Assembly: GCA_023428515.1 (NCBI GenBank)
Contig: JAEYXI010000294.1
Coordinates: 1 to 12,829 of the forward strand
Source: Pseudomonadota bacterium
GTDB lineage: Bacteria; Pseudomonadota; Alphaproteobacteria; Rhizobiales; Rhizobiaceae
Reading direction: 5' to 3'
Length of the DNA stretch: 12,829 bases
In this document: in pieces, positions 1 to 7,391 of the stretch
How the letters are laid out: every line of letters starts with the position of its first letter
How positions within the stretch are numbered: the stretch's first letter is position 1
Made by a program: the position numbers and the translations under genes
Notes under the pieces: model-generated
The model's database searches: none
Told to the model about the DNA's origin: nothing
What the model saw: only the letters and a program-made list of their open reading frames with translations

Positions 1-555
1 GAAGGTCAGGATGCCCGAGAAGGAGACGTAGCCGCCAAGCTTAACGCCGGTGCGGGCCAACTCGCGACCCGAAGAGAAGCAGTGCAGCACGAAGGGAAAC
101 GCGCCTTTCCCCGTCTCTTCCTCGAGCGTTCGTGCGATGTCCTCGTCGGCGCTGCGCGCATGGATGACCAGCGGCAGGCCGGTCCGCCGGGCCGCATCGA
201 TATGGGTGCGAAAACCCTGCATCTGCGCGTCGCGCGGCGACTTGTCGTAGTGGTAGTCAAGCCCGGCTTCGCCGATCGCGACGACCTTGGGATGCGCGGA
301 AAGCCGCACCAGTTCGTCGGTCGTCACGTCGAGTTCTTCCGCCGCATTGTGCGGATGTGTGCCGACCGAGCAGAAGACGTTGTCGAATTCTTCGGCGATG
401 GCCAGCACCTGGCCGAAACGCTTCACTCGCGTCGAGATTGTCACCATATGGCCGACGCCGGCGGCCTTGGCGCGCGCGACCACTGCCGCCCTCTCCTCGG
501 CGAAATCGGGGAAATCGAGGTGGCAGTGGCTGTCGACGAGCATCGCTTCAGGCAT
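1..555 (-). CDS. ycfH: TatD/YcfH-family metal-dependent hydrolase (DNase), 3' end cut by the window
   Basis: The visible 185 residues form a TIM-barrel metallohydrolase of the TatD family, cytoplasmic enzymes with 3'-5' DNase or phosphoesterase activity. Metal-binding residues are in the expected order: the HxH pair H10 and H12 in the N-terminal DSHCHLDF motif, E96 in GEAGLDYHY, H132 in VIHAR, and H158 in LHCFS. The final catalytic Asp lies beyond the left edge. Family length is about 260 residues, so roughly the last 75 are missing. The start at 555 lies 5 bp after the metG stop. A second in-frame ATG at 543 gives MLVDSHCHLDF, which matches the family N-terminus more closely and may be the true start; neither has an ideal Shine-Dalgarno. 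The order tmk-holB-(metG)-tatD matches the tmk-holB-ycfH order of E. coli, which suggests the ycfH lineage rather than the tatABC-linked one. The family call is firm; the physiological substrate is not known. Confidence 0.93.
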   Translation of the reverse strand, partial: MPEAMLVDSHCHLDFPDFAEERAAVVARAKAAGVGHMVTISTRVKRFGQVLAIAEEFDNVFCSVGTHPHNAAEELDVTTDELVRLSAHPKVVAIGEAGLDYHYDKSPRDAQMQGFRTHIDAARRTGLPLVIHARSADEDIARTLEEETGKGAFPFVLHCFSSGRELARTGVKLGGYVSFSGILTF

Positions 556-560
556 CGGCC

Positions 561-2108
561 TCAGGCTTCCTCGGCCTGCTCGACATAGCGCGGGAAGACC
601 GGCGCGGGCGCGGGCAGCGGCGTTCCCGAGATCAGCCCCTTGGCGTCATCAAGATCGGCAAAGCTGCGCTCGCTCGCCAGCACTGCCAGGAGGTCGAGCA
701 ACTTCGTCGCCGATCCGGGCACGAATGGCTGGCACATGATGCCGACGCGCCTCAGGATTTCGGCGGTCGTCCAGAGCACCGTCTCCATGCGCGCCGGGTC
801 GGTCTTCTTCAGCGCCCAAGGCTCCTGTCCCGCGAAATAACGGTTCGCCTCGGCGACGACGCCGAAGATCGCCGCCAACGCCTGGTGGATCGCCTGCTCG
901 GCCATCGCCTTGCGCGCGGTGACGAGCGCCTCCGCCGCCTGGTTCAGGATCGCCCTATCGGGCTCAGCCAGCATGCCCTTGGCCGGCACCAAGCCGCCGC
1001 AGTTCTTGGCGATCATCGACAGCGAGCGCTGCGCCAGATTGCCGAGATCGTTGGCGAGGTCGGCATTGGTGCGGTTGACGATCGCCTCATGGCTGTAGCT
1101 GCCGTCCTGCCCGAAAGGCACCTCGCGCAGGAAGAAGTAGCGCACCTGATCGAGCCCGTAATGCTCGATCATGGCGAACGGGTCGACCACGTTGCCGACC
1201 GACTTCGACATCTTCTCGCCGCGGTTGAACAGGAAGCCGTGCGCGTAGACACGGCTAGGCAGTTCGATGCCAGCCGACATCAGGAATGCCGGCCAGTAGA
1301 CCGCGTGGAAGCGCACGATGTCCTTGCCGATGATGTGCGTGGCCGGCCAGTAGCTCCACTTGTCGGCCGACGTATCGGGGTATCCTGCAGCGGTGATGTA
1401 GTTGGTCAGCGCATCGACCCAGACATACATCACGTGCTTCTCGTCGCCGGGGACGGGCACGCCCCAGTTGAAGGTCGAGCGCGAGATCGAGAGGTCCTTC
1501 AGCCCGGACTTCACGAAGCTGATCACCTCGTTGCGTCGCTCCGCCGGGCCGACGAAGCCAGGCGTCCCCTCATAGAGCGCGAGCAGCTTGTTCTGATAGG
1601 CAGACAGGCGGAAGAAATAGCTCTCCTCCTCGTTCCACTCGACCGGCGATCCCAGCGGCTCGCGCCGGATACCGTCGTCGCCGACCGTGGTCTCGCTCTC
1701 GTCGAAATAAGCTTCCTGGCGAACCGAGTACCAGCCGCTGTAGCGGTCAAGGTAGATGTCGCCATTGGCGGCCATACGCTCCCAGATCGCCTGGCAGGCC
1801 TTGTAGTGGCGTTCCTCGGTGGTGCGGATGAAGTCGTCGTTGGACGCGCCGAGTGCGGCTTCCATGTCGCGGAAAATCGCCGAATTGCGGTCGGCAAGCG
1901 CCTTGGGCGTCACGCCTTCCTTTTCGGCCGTCTGCTGCATCTTGAGGCCGTGCTCATCCGTGCCCGACAGGAAGAAGACGTCCTTGCCGTCGAGCCGCTG
2001 GAAGCGCGCCAGCGCATCCGTGGCGATGACCGTGTAGGCATGCCCGATATGCGGCTTGCCGTTGGGATAGAAGATGGGCGTGGTGATATAGAATTTTTCG
2101 CGGGACAT
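561..2108 (-). CDS. metG: Methionyl-tRNA synthetase (methionine--tRNA ligase)
   Basis: This class I aminoacyl-tRNA synthetase, 515 residues, joins methionine to initiator and elongator tRNA-Met in the cytoplasm, using ATP. The catalytic HIGH signature is at 20-23 and KMSKS is at 299-303, preceded by the family segment GFLFNRGE. The zinc-knuckle cysteines of E. coli-type MetG are absent from the connective region (about 115-165), and the C-terminal tRNA-binding/dimerisation extension is also absent, as in the shorter alphaproteobacterial form. The helical anticodon-binding domain occupies about 350-505. The frame stays open to an ATG at 2177, but [17 protein letters not shown] is the conserved N-terminus, so I chose the ATG at 2108. 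The spacer to holB upstream is 90 bp with no obvious Shine-Dalgarno, and tatD follows after 5 bp. Probably expressed from the tmk-holB transcript. Identification is secure. Confidence 0.98.
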   Translation of the reverse strand: MSREKFYITTPIFYPNGKPHIGHAYTVIATDALARFQRLDGKDVFFLSGTDEHGLKMQQTAEKEGVTPKALADRNSAIFRDMEAALGASNDDFIRTTEERHYKACQAIWERMAANGDIYLDRYSGWYSVRQEAYFDESETTVGDDGIRREPLGSPVEWNEEESYFFRLSAYQNKLLALYEGTPGFVGPAERRNEVISFVKSGLKDLSISRSTFNWGVPVPGDEKHVMYVWVDALTNYITAAGYPDTSADKWSYWPATHIIGKDIVRFHAVYWPAFLMSAGIELPSRVYAHGFLFNRGEKMSKSVGNVVDPFAMIEHYGLDQVRYFFLREVPFGQDGSYSHEAIVNRTNADLANDLGNLAQRSLSMIAKNCGGLVPAKGMLAEPDRAILNQAAEALVTARKAMAEQAIHQALAAIFGVVAEANRYFAGQEPWALKKTDPARMETVLWTTAEILRRVGIMCQPFVPGSATKLLDLLAVLASERSFADLDDAKGLISGTPLPAPAPVFPRYVEQAEEA

Positions 2109-2198
2109 GGGACAGCCGTTCAAAAAGCAAGACGGAATGTTGTGGGGCAGATAGCGCATCGGGGCGGCCGAAGCCATCCCGGGCCGCAGGGCCGAGCT

Positions 2199-3257
2199 TC
2201 ACATTCGGAACGTGTCTTGCAGGCGGACGATCATGTTCAGCGCGTGTTGTTTGCGGTCGAGGTTATATGTCTCGGTCTCTTCCACCGCAACCCGTATTTC
2301 CTGCCAGTCCTGGGAGTAGCGATCCGCGCTCGCCGCGTCGCCACGCAGGGCCGCCGCACTCGCCGCGTCCGACAGAAGGTCGAGCAGATGCCGGTTGAAG
2401 ATGTCGAACTGGATGGCGCGGTCGCGGCCGGAAACAGCATCGGCAAGCCGGTGCGCGCCGGCAACGTCGAGGTTTTGCGCACGCACGATCGTGTCCGTCG
2501 CCTCTGATATCTCCAGCCCGCCATATTGGGTAAGCAGGATCGCCATGCGCACGCTGCCGCCGGCTCGTTCGGCAAGCGCCTGCCGCGAGGCCTCGTCAGG
2601 CGGTGGCTGGACATCGAAGGTCGAGAGCGCCGCGATGAGGTCGCCCTGTCCGAGCGGCGCCAGCCGCACGATCTGGCAGCGCGAGCGGATGGTCGGCAGA
2701 AGCCCGCCCGGCGAATGCGAGATCAATATGAAGACGGTGCGCGACGGCGGCTCCTCCAGATTCTTGAGGAGCGCGTTGGCGGCGCTGACATTCATGTCGT
2801 CGGCCGGATCGACGATCACCACGCGGTAGCCGCCGTCATGCGAGGTCATCGAGAGGAAGCGGTTGACGCGTCTTATCTCGTCGACCGTCACCACCGTCTT
2901 GAAGCCCTTGGTCTTGGTCTTCTCGTTGGCTGGCCGCGTCAGGTGCAGCACCGAAGGATGCGCGCCAATGGCGATCTGGCGGAAGAGAGCCGAGTCAGGG
3001 TCGGGTTTAGCCAGTTGGGCAGGCGCACTTTCACCCCTGGGATATTTCAAGAGGTGGTAGGCAAGATGAAAAGCGAGCGTCGCCTTGCCGACGCCCAGCG
3101 GCCCGGCAAAGAGGAGCGCATGGGGCAGCTTGCCGGCAGGATAGGCTGCGGCCAGCATCGACGCCGCCTCGCCGTGTCCGAAGAGAGCAGGGTTCTCGGA
3201 AGGCTCGGGAATGCCGTCGAGCGTGTCGTGCTGCTCGGGTGCGATGCGTTCGAACAT
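2199..3257 (-). CDS. holB: DNA polymerase III subunit delta' (clamp loader)
   Basis: This is a 352-residue AAA+ clamp-loader subunit that works with DnaX and HolA to load the beta clamp onto DNA at the replication fork. The N-terminal AAA+ fold carries a degenerate P-loop, GPLGVGKA, at 52-59 with Ala where ATP-binding proteins have Ser/Thr. A Walker B-like strand is at 145-155, and the SRC motif (S192, R193, C194), which supplies the arginine finger to the neighbouring subunit, is intact. The segment NALLKNLEEPP at 161-171 is diagnostic of DnaX/delta' proteins. No zinc-binding cysteine cluster is visible after the P-loop, unlike E. coli delta'. The frame is open to 3317, but MFERIAPEQHD at 3257 is the natural start, 7 bp after the tmk stop and with a CAGGGAG sequence about 12 bases upstream. 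A loss of ATP binding is normal for delta' and does not mean the gene is broken. Confidence 0.96.
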   Translation of the reverse strand: MFERIAPEQHDTLDGIPEPSENPALFGHGEAASMLAAAYPAGKLPHALLFAGPLGVGKATLAFHLAYHLLKYPRGESAPAQLAKPDPDSALFRQIAIGAHPSVLHLTRPANEKTKTKGFKTVVTVDEIRRVNRFLSMTSHDGGYRVVIVDPADDMNVSAANALLKNLEEPPSRTVFILISHSPGGLLPTIRSRCQIVRLAPLGQGDLIAALSTFDVQPPPDEASRQALAERAGGSVRMAILLTQYGGLEISEATDTIVRAQNLDVAGAHRLADAVSGRDRAIQFDIFNRHLLDLLSDAASAAALRGDAASADRYSQDWQEIRVAVEETETYNLDRKQHALNMIVRLQDTFRM

Positions 3258-3264
3258 GCGTGCG

Positions 3265-3939
3265 TCAGGCTCCCTGCACCGCTTCCTGGTCGGCGTACGA
3301 CCGTGCGTCGAGCGCACCGAAAACCGCTGTCGTCACGGCATTCTCGACCGCCTCGGCGTCCGCCGAGGCATCGATCACGACGCAACGCTTCGGCTCTTTC
3401 CGGGCGATGTCGAGGAAGGCCTGCCGCCGGCGTTTGTGCACGGCGAGCGTCTCCTTCTCGAAACGGTCCGCTGCCTGGTCCTCGCCGCGGCGCGCAGAGG
3501 CGCGCTTGAGCCCTTCCTCCGGATCGATGTCGAAGATCAGCGTCATGTCGGGCATAACCCCATTCACCGAGACGCGCTCGATTTCTTCGAGCAAAGCGGG
3601 ATCGATGTTGCCGCCGGCGCCCTGATAGACACGCCACGAATCGACGAAGCGGTCGCAGAGCACGATCTTGCCGCGCCTCAGCGCGGGACGGATCAACTGC
3701 TCGATATGGTCCGCGCGCGCGGCGGCGAAAAGCAGAGCCTCCATCTCCGGCCCGAAAGGTTCGGCGGCGCCCGACAGGATGACATGCCGGATGGCTTCCG
3801 CGCCGGGTGAGCCGCCGGGTTCGCGTGTAACGGCGGTAGGATATCGCTTGTCGCGCAGCTTCTGGGCCAGCCGCGCGATCTGCGTCGACTTGCCAGCCCC
3901 CTCCCCGCCTTCGAACGTTATGAAAAACCCGCGCGCCAA
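3265..3939 (-). CDS. tmk: Thymidylate kinase (dTMP kinase)
   Basis: This enzyme phosphorylates dTMP to dTDP with ATP in the cytoplasm, feeding dTTP synthesis for replication. Numbered from the TTG start used here, the P-loop GGEGAGKST is at 11-19, the substrate motif TREPGG at 38-43 and the DRF motif (D96, R97) at 96-98. A LID stretch with Arg-Arg ([10 protein letters not shown]) follows [10 protein letters not shown]. Arginines in the LID and not in the P-loop indicate the E. coli-type (type II) enzyme. The start is uncertain. TTG at 3939 gives [12 protein letters not shown], close to the usual Tmk N-terminus and a 224-residue protein. An in-frame GTG at 3981 would add 14 residues. No ATG is available and neither candidate has a strong Shine-Dalgarno. 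The holB start lies 7 bp downstream, so the two are almost certainly co-translated from one mRNA. Identification is secure; start confidence is moderate. Confidence 0.95.
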   Translation of the reverse strand: MARGFFITFEGGEGAGKSTQIARLAQKLRDKRYPTAVTREPGGSPGAEAIRHVILSGAAEPFGPEMEALLFAAARADHIEQLIRPALRRGKIVLCDRFVDSWRVYQGAGGNIDPALLEEIERVSVNGVMPDMTLIFDIDPEEGLKRASARRGEDQAADRFEKETLAVHKRRRQAFLDIARKEPKRCVVIDASADAEAVENAVTTAVFGALDARSYADQEAVQGA

Positions 3940-4007
3940 ATCCTGAAATCCGTGTTCGGCGACGATGAGTGCCGCCGACACCGTATCTAGAGCATTGAAC
4001 GGTCGGA

Positions 4008-4020
4008 TGAAATCATTTCA
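4008..4020. repeat. 13-base inverted repeat upstream of tmk, within a possible rhizobial intergenic element
   Basis: TGAAATCATTTCA has perfect 6-bp arms around a single central base. It is directly preceded on the plus strand (3987-4006) by a CTAGAGCATTGAACGG-like stretch, which resembles, from memory, one arm of palindromic repeats scattered between genes in Mesorhizobium-type genomes. The copy here would be a half element. It lies 27 bp upstream of the GTG candidate and 69 bp upstream of the TTG candidate for tmk, so it could also act as an operator or mRNA structure. The sequence symmetry is certain; the meaning is inference. Confidence 0.35.
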
Positions 4021-4030
4021 GCAGGCAAGA

Positions 4031-4044
4031 CCGCTGTTTAGCGG
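4031..4044 (-). terminator. Possible weak terminator hairpin between the carboxypeptidase gene and tmk
   Basis: CCGCT-GTTT-AGCGG forms a 5-bp stem with a 4-base loop, 32 bases after the carboxypeptidase stop codon. On the minus strand it is followed by TCTTGCCT, which is not a proper run of T, so any termination would be weak or Rho-assisted. It could mark the separation of the cell-wall genes from the tmk-holB-metG-tatD group. Confidence 0.25.
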
Positions 4045-4075
4045 CCTAAATACCAGAGATACCCGACATCAGAGC

Positions 4076-5251
4076 TTACCGCAGCCAGCCGACCATCAGC
4101 TCGCCGACGGCATCGAGCGCCCGCTGCTGCAACGTGCCGAGCCCGACATTCTCGGCGGCATAGAGGGGCGTTTCCTGGGTGATATTGTCGCCGATCCAGA
4201 CCCTGAGCACGCCGACCGGCGTGCCCGCCTTCACCGACGCTGTCAGCGGGCCCTGGTAGACGATGCGGGCCACCAGGCGGTCAGTGTTGGTGAGCGGGAT
4301 GAAGATGCTGATCGGGTTCTTGGCCTTCAGCGCGACGCCGGACTTCTCGCCGCCGAACACCTGGGCCTCGCCTATGACCTCGTCCGCGGCGAAGAGCTGG
4401 GTCTTCTCGAAGGCACGCAGGCCCCACTCCAGCAGCTTGCGGGCCTCTTCGGCGCGCTCCTGCTCGCTCGCCATGCCGCTCATCGCCGCGAAGACGCGAT
4501 TGCCGTCACGCGCGACCGAGCCGACGATCGCGTAACCGGACGCATCGGTGAACCCGGTCTTCATGCCGTCGGCGCCGATCTCCATCGCCAGGAGCGGGTT
4601 CCGGTTCGGCTGGCTGATCTTGTTCCAGGTGAACTCGCGTATGCCGTAGAAACGGTAATATTCCGGGTATTCCTGCCAGATGTAACGGGCGAGCGTGACG
4701 AGTTCGCGCATCGTCACCAGCTGGCCTTCGGCTGGCAGTCCGTTGGAGTTCTTGAAGACCGATTTCGCCAGGCCGATCTGCCTGGCCCGCTCGGTCATCA
4801 GCACCGCGAAATTCTCCTCGGTGCCGGCCATCCCTTCAGCGAGGGTGATGCAGGCGTCGTTCGCCGACTGCACGATGACGCCCTTGATCAGATCCTCGAT
4901 CGGGATCTCCGAATTCACCTTGGCGAACATCGTCGACCCACCGGACTTGGCGCCGCCTTTCGTCCAGGCGTTCTTGCTGACGGCGAACTTGTCGCTCATC
5001 GACAGGCGACCGACCTTCAGCGCGTGGAACACCACCTCCATGGTCATCAGCTTGGCGAGCGACGCCGGCGGGATCAGCTTGTCCGCATCCTTCGAATAGA
5101 GGATCGTGCCGGTCTCGGCGTCGATCATCACGGCCTGCTTGGCGCGCGTCTCGAAGAGTTGCGATTGCGGCTGCGATTGCGCCGGTAAGGCGCCTAGGGG
5201 ACTGAGAATCATCGCGAGCGCGATGACGAAAGAGAATGCGCGTGTTGCCAT
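4076..5251 (-). CDS. D-alanyl-D-alanine carboxypeptidase (class A low-molecular-weight PBP)
   Basis: This 391-residue penicillin-binding protein removes the terminal D-Ala from peptidoglycan pentapeptides in the periplasm (DacA/DacC/DacF group, MEROPS S11). All three active-site motifs are present: S64-x-x-K67 in PASLAKLMTM, S129-A-N131, and K231-T-G233 in MKTGFTDASG. An N-terminal signal peptide with a hydrophobic core (about 6-24) ends near an A-x-A-like site around residue 24. The C-terminal beta domain (PBP5_C) spans about 282-372, and the last 20 residues (QQRALDAVGELMVGWLR region) look like an amphipathic membrane-anchoring helix, typical of PBP5-like proteins. The frame is open to 5317, but ATG 5251 starts the signal peptide and has AGGA ten bases upstream. 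It sits 124 bp after rlpA, another peptidoglycan gene. The exact dac paralogue cannot be assigned from sequence alone. Confidence 0.95.
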   Translation of the reverse strand: MATRAFSFVIALAMILSPLGALPAQSQPQSQLFETRAKQAVMIDAETGTILYSKDADKLIPPASLAKLMTMEVVFHALKVGRLSMSDKFAVSKNAWTKGGAKSGGSTMFAKVNSEIPIEDLIKGVIVQSANDACITLAEGMAGTEENFAVLMTERARQIGLAKSVFKNSNGLPAEGQLVTMRELVTLARYIWQEYPEYYRFYGIREFTWNKISQPNRNPLLAMEIGADGMKTGFTDASGYAIVGSVARDGNRVFAAMSGMASEQERAEEARKLLEWGLRAFEKTQLFAADEVIGEAQVFGGEKSGVALKAKNPISIFIPLTNTDRLVARIVYQGPLTASVKAGTPVGVLRVWIGDNITQETPLYAAENVGLGTLQQRALDAVGELMVGWLR

Positions 5252-5375
5252 GAGCGCGGCGTCCTGCAGTGTTGCGGCTGAGACGGGATAAGACCTACCA
5301 GTCTTCGCCCCGCGCAATCAACGATCGATCAACTGCAGGCTGCAAAAATCGCGAATATGTGAGAACCCTGCCGCG

Positions 5376-6578
5376 TCAGTCGCGAACGGTGATGGCGTCC
5401 GGCGCTCCGTGCGACCAGGCGGCCTGCAGGAGGTCGTCGATCGAGGACCGGCCGTCGCCGATGAGGTTGACGCCGTACCACATGGTGCCGTCGATCTCGG
5501 TCGCCTCGACCTCGGTCTTGCCGAAAGCCGCAAGCGTCCCGGCAAGCTTCGTCGCCTCGCCTTCGCTGGTGAAGGAACCGGCGGCAATATAGGGCGCGCG
5601 GGCGGAAACCGCCGCGCCGCCGTTCATGCGCTTCCACGAGCGGACGATCGCATCGGCATCGAGCCCGTCGAACGTCGCGAAAGCCGCTGCCGCTCCCGAT
5701 TTGGTCTCGCCGGCATAGGAAAGCGAGGCCATGGCGACCTGCACCCGGCCGATCCCTTCGGGTGCGGGCCGCTCGGGCGCGATCGGGCCGGTGGCCGGCA
5801 GGGCGAGGCCGCTCGTGGCGGTCGCCGTCCCATCGATCAATTGGCCGGGGAAGCCAGCCGCACCGACATCCGTCGTCGGTGTCGGTCCGTTCATGGCGAT
5901 CATCACGCCCGTCGGCAGCCCGTCCGAAGGATCGGGCGCGCGGTTGCCCGGGCGATAGGAAGCCATCAGATACTGGTCGTCCTGGCCATCGAGTGGCGCC
6001 CGGCCGACATATTCGACCTGCACCTTTGCGGTGCCGGCATGCGTATAGTCGAGCATTTCCGCCGCACGCTTCGACAGGTCGATCAACCGGTTATGGGAAT
6101 AAGGCCCGCGGTCGTTGACGCGCACGATGACGGAGCTGCCGTTCTCGAGATTGGTGACGCGCGCATAGCTCGGCAGCGGCATGGTCGGGTGCGCCGCAGT
6201 CAGATGCGTCATGTCGTAGACTTCGCCGTTGGCGGTCAGCCGGCCGTGGAAGGCGTCGCCATACCAGGAGGCCAGGCCCTGCTTTTTGTAGTCGTTGTCT
6301 TCCTTCGGATAATAGACCTTGCCGCGCACCTTGTAGGGCTTGCCCACCATGTCGCGGCCGCCGCCGCGCGCGAGATTCGACTTCCTGGTGGAGACGCGCG
6401 GGCTTGCCTTCACGCCGTATTCGGCTTCCGAGAAATATTCCTTTGAACTTTTCTTGGTATTCACCATCGCCTTCGGCTGCGACGAGGTGCAGGCGGCAAG
6501 GAACCCTGCCGCGACTGTAAGGACGATGATGCCTGTGGCGCTACGGAGACGCGAGCGCGCCGAAAAATGCGTATTCAA
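5376..6578 (-). CDS. rlpA: RlpA-family septal ring lipoprotein (lytic transglycosylase-like) with SPOR-like C-terminus
   Basis: RlpA proteins are outer-membrane lipoproteins that bind or cleave denuded glycan strands at the division septum. With a TTG start at 6578 (AGGGGA five bases upstream) the protein has 400 residues and a compact lipoprotein signal: basic RSRLR, hydrophobic GIIVLTVAAGF, then the LAAC lipobox with the lipidated C30. An in-frame TTG at 6632 would make an awkwardly long leader, so I reject it. The double-psi beta-barrel (RlpA domain) spans about 101-191, starting GLASWYGDAFHG. It keeps E119 in ANGE, H130 in TAAH and D156 in RVNDRGPY, the residues matching the active-site Glu/His/Asp of active RlpA enzymes. 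A Pro/Ala-rich linker leads to a SPOR-like region near 325-385 (APYIAAGSFTSEGEA onward), which would target the septum. No ATG exists near the start. Catalytic activity is inferred. Confidence 0.93.
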   Translation of the reverse strand: MNTHFSARSRLRSATGIIVLTVAAGFLAACTSSQPKAMVNTKKSSKEYFSEAEYGVKASPRVSTRKSNLARGGGRDMVGKPYKVRGKVYYPKEDNDYKKQGLASWYGDAFHGRLTANGEVYDMTHLTAAHPTMPLPSYARVTNLENGSSVIVRVNDRGPYSHNRLIDLSKRAAEMLDYTHAGTAKVQVEYVGRAPLDGQDDQYLMASYRPGNRAPDPSDGLPTGVMIAMNGPTPTTDVGAAGFPGQLIDGTATATSGLALPATGPIAPERPAPEGIGRVQVAMASLSYAGETKSGAAAAFATFDGLDADAIVRSWKRMNGGAAVSARAPYIAAGSFTSEGEATKLAGTLAAFGKTEVEATEIDGTMWYGVNLIGDGRSSIDDLLQAAWSHGAPDAITVRD

Positions 6579-6740
6579 TATTGTCCCCTGACGACTCGCG
6601 TAAGGCGCCGCACACCGACCCGTACCCCTCAATATGCACGAGAAGGCTTAGCAGCTTGTTAAGCGATTATGTCCGGAACCGGGCAGGAATGTGGCAAGAC
6701 CACCCAGCGTCCACCGGATACCTGTCGGGCCAGCTACAGG

Positions 6741-6769
6741 TTGACTTGCGGGCTCGCCGCACCCTAGAG
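6741..6769 (+). promoter_or_regulatory. Candidate promoter for the tRNA-Ser gene
   Basis: TTGACT at 6741-6746 is a good -35 match. After a 17-base spacer, CTAGAG at 6764-6769 is a poor but possible alphaproteobacterial -10. Transcription would begin near 6776, leaving a leader of about 77 bases before the mature tRNA. Elsewhere in the 6579-6852 gap I see only a CATAAT box on the minus strand (6666-6671) without a well-spaced -35, which might belong to rlpA. Confidence 0.3.
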
Positions 6770-6852
6770 CAGGAGCGGCGACCGGCCTGCTTCGCATGAA
6801 TATGGGCAAGCGTGGCAGAATCGAGCGTCCCGGGCGATTCGGGATCGCGGTC

Positions 6853-6942
6853 GGAGAGATGGCCGAGCGGTTTAAGGCACCGGTCTTGAAAACCGGCGTG
6901 GCAGTGATGTCACCGTGGGTTCGAATCCCACTCTCTCCGCCA
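6853..6942 (+). tRNA. tRNA-Ser (anticodon UGA), CCA encoded
   Basis: A complete cloverleaf can be drawn. The acceptor stem GGAGAGA (6853-6859) pairs with TCTCTCC (6932-6938). The discriminator is G6939 and the encoded CCA is 6940-6942. The anticodon stem CCGGT/ACCGG (6880-6884 with 6892-6896) holds the loop CTTGAAA, with anticodon TGA at 6887-6889. The T arm is GTGGG-TTCGAAT-CCCAC. The long variable arm (CGTGGCAGTGATGTCACC region) is the class II feature expected for serine tRNAs. It decodes UCA and, by wobble, other UCN codons. It is the only plus-strand gene in the window and sits at the junction between the core block and the accessory cassette. Confidence 0.98.
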
Positions 6943-6965
6943 CGCGCAGCTCAGCGATGTGCGCG
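6943..6965 (+). terminator. Hairpin directly after the tRNA-Ser gene
   Basis: CGCGCA (6943-6948) and TGCGCG (6960-6965) are perfect 6-bp arms around an 11-base loop, starting at the base after CCA. There is no following T run, so this may be a processing or Rho-dependent structure and not a classical terminator. Confidence 0.25.
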
Positions 6966-6994
6966 CGGTCGAAGGCTTGCACGACCTCGATCAT
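6943..6994 (-). pseudogene. Possible 5' remnant of a gene truncated at the tRNA-Ser 3' end
   Basis: An ATG at 6994 is preceded by GGAGG (7001-7005) with ideal 6-base spacing, one of the best ribosome-binding sites in the window. The frame reads MIEVVQAFDRAHIAELR for 17 codons and then enters the antisense of the tRNA, where it reads VGFEPT-type residues and stops at 6872-6874. The position, 53 bp after the ABM-like gene on the same strand, is where the next gene of that operon would start. The residues are too few to assign a family. The alternative is a chance site or a very short leader peptide. Confidence 0.3.
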
Positions 6995-7047
6995 CTGCTT
7001 CCTCCTACTCGGCTAAGAAGCGAAGGCGAACTGTCCCTCGCGGCTGG

Positions 7048-7347
7048 TCATCCGACCTCCACCGCCTCCAGCACGAATGCCGTCCGGTCAGCCAGGTCGG
7101 GGATCCTGGACAGATAGTCCCGGTAATGCGGCGTCTGCCGATGCGCCTCGACGGCCGCGGCGTCCCGGTAGAGCTCGTCGAGGACGTACCGCTCAGCCGA
7201 AGCCCGGTCGCACCAGACGTCCCAGCGCAGATTGCCGGGTTCGGCCCGGCAATGCGGCGCCATGCCGACGAGCAATGCTCGAAGATCGGCCGCCTTGCCG
7301 GGCTTGGCGGTCAGGATGGCGGTGATCTTGGCCGGCGACTGCGTCAT
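7048..7347 (-). CDS. ABM-domain protein (putative quinol/antibiotic-biosynthesis monooxygenase)
   Basis: This 99-residue protein has the dimeric ferredoxin-like ABM fold seen in YgiN-type quinol monooxygenases and small autoxidising or heme-handling proteins. The family pattern is visible: ITAILTAKPGKAADLRALL (8-26), then PGNLRWDVW (37-45), then the YVLDELYRDAAAVEAH (54-69) and TPHYRDYL (72-79) segment, and a final beta strand AFVLEAVEV. ATG 7347 has GGGAG seven bases upstream; the frame extends to 7395 but into the DJ-1-like gene. It follows that gene by 44 bp and is probably co-transcribed. No signal peptide is present, so it is cytoplasmic. The fold is clear. The substrate is unknown, and many ABM proteins lack shown monooxygenase activity. 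Confidence 0.88.
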   Translation of the reverse strand: MTQSPAKITAILTAKPGKAADLRALLVGMAPHCRAEPGNLRWDVWCDRASAERYVLDELYRDAAAVEAHRQTPHYRDYLSRIPDLADRTAFVLEAVEVG

Positions 7348-7391
7348 GTCGAGCTCCCGATGTGTTCGCAAAGTGCAACCGCTTGGCGGCG

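Noticed and set aside
357..2507. 716-codon open frame on the plus strand across tatD, metG and holB
   Set aside because: It is the mirror of GC-rich coding DNA. The protein is Arg/His/Ala-rich with no family pattern, while the minus strand encodes clear conserved enzymes.
3965..5188. 407-codon plus-strand open frame over the carboxypeptidase gene
   Set aside because: It has low-complexity Arg/Leu-rich composition and lies entirely antisense to a gene with intact SxxK, SxN and KTG motifs.
6647..6663. Imperfect palindrome CTTAGCAGCTTGTTAAG upstream of rlpA
   Set aside because: Only 12 of 17 positions are symmetrical, too weak to support an operator.
6872..6942. Peptide containing ERVGFEPT read from the antisense of the tRNA
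   Set aside because: This string is a known artefact of translating tRNA-Ser genes backwards; only the 17 codons before the tRNA may mean anything.
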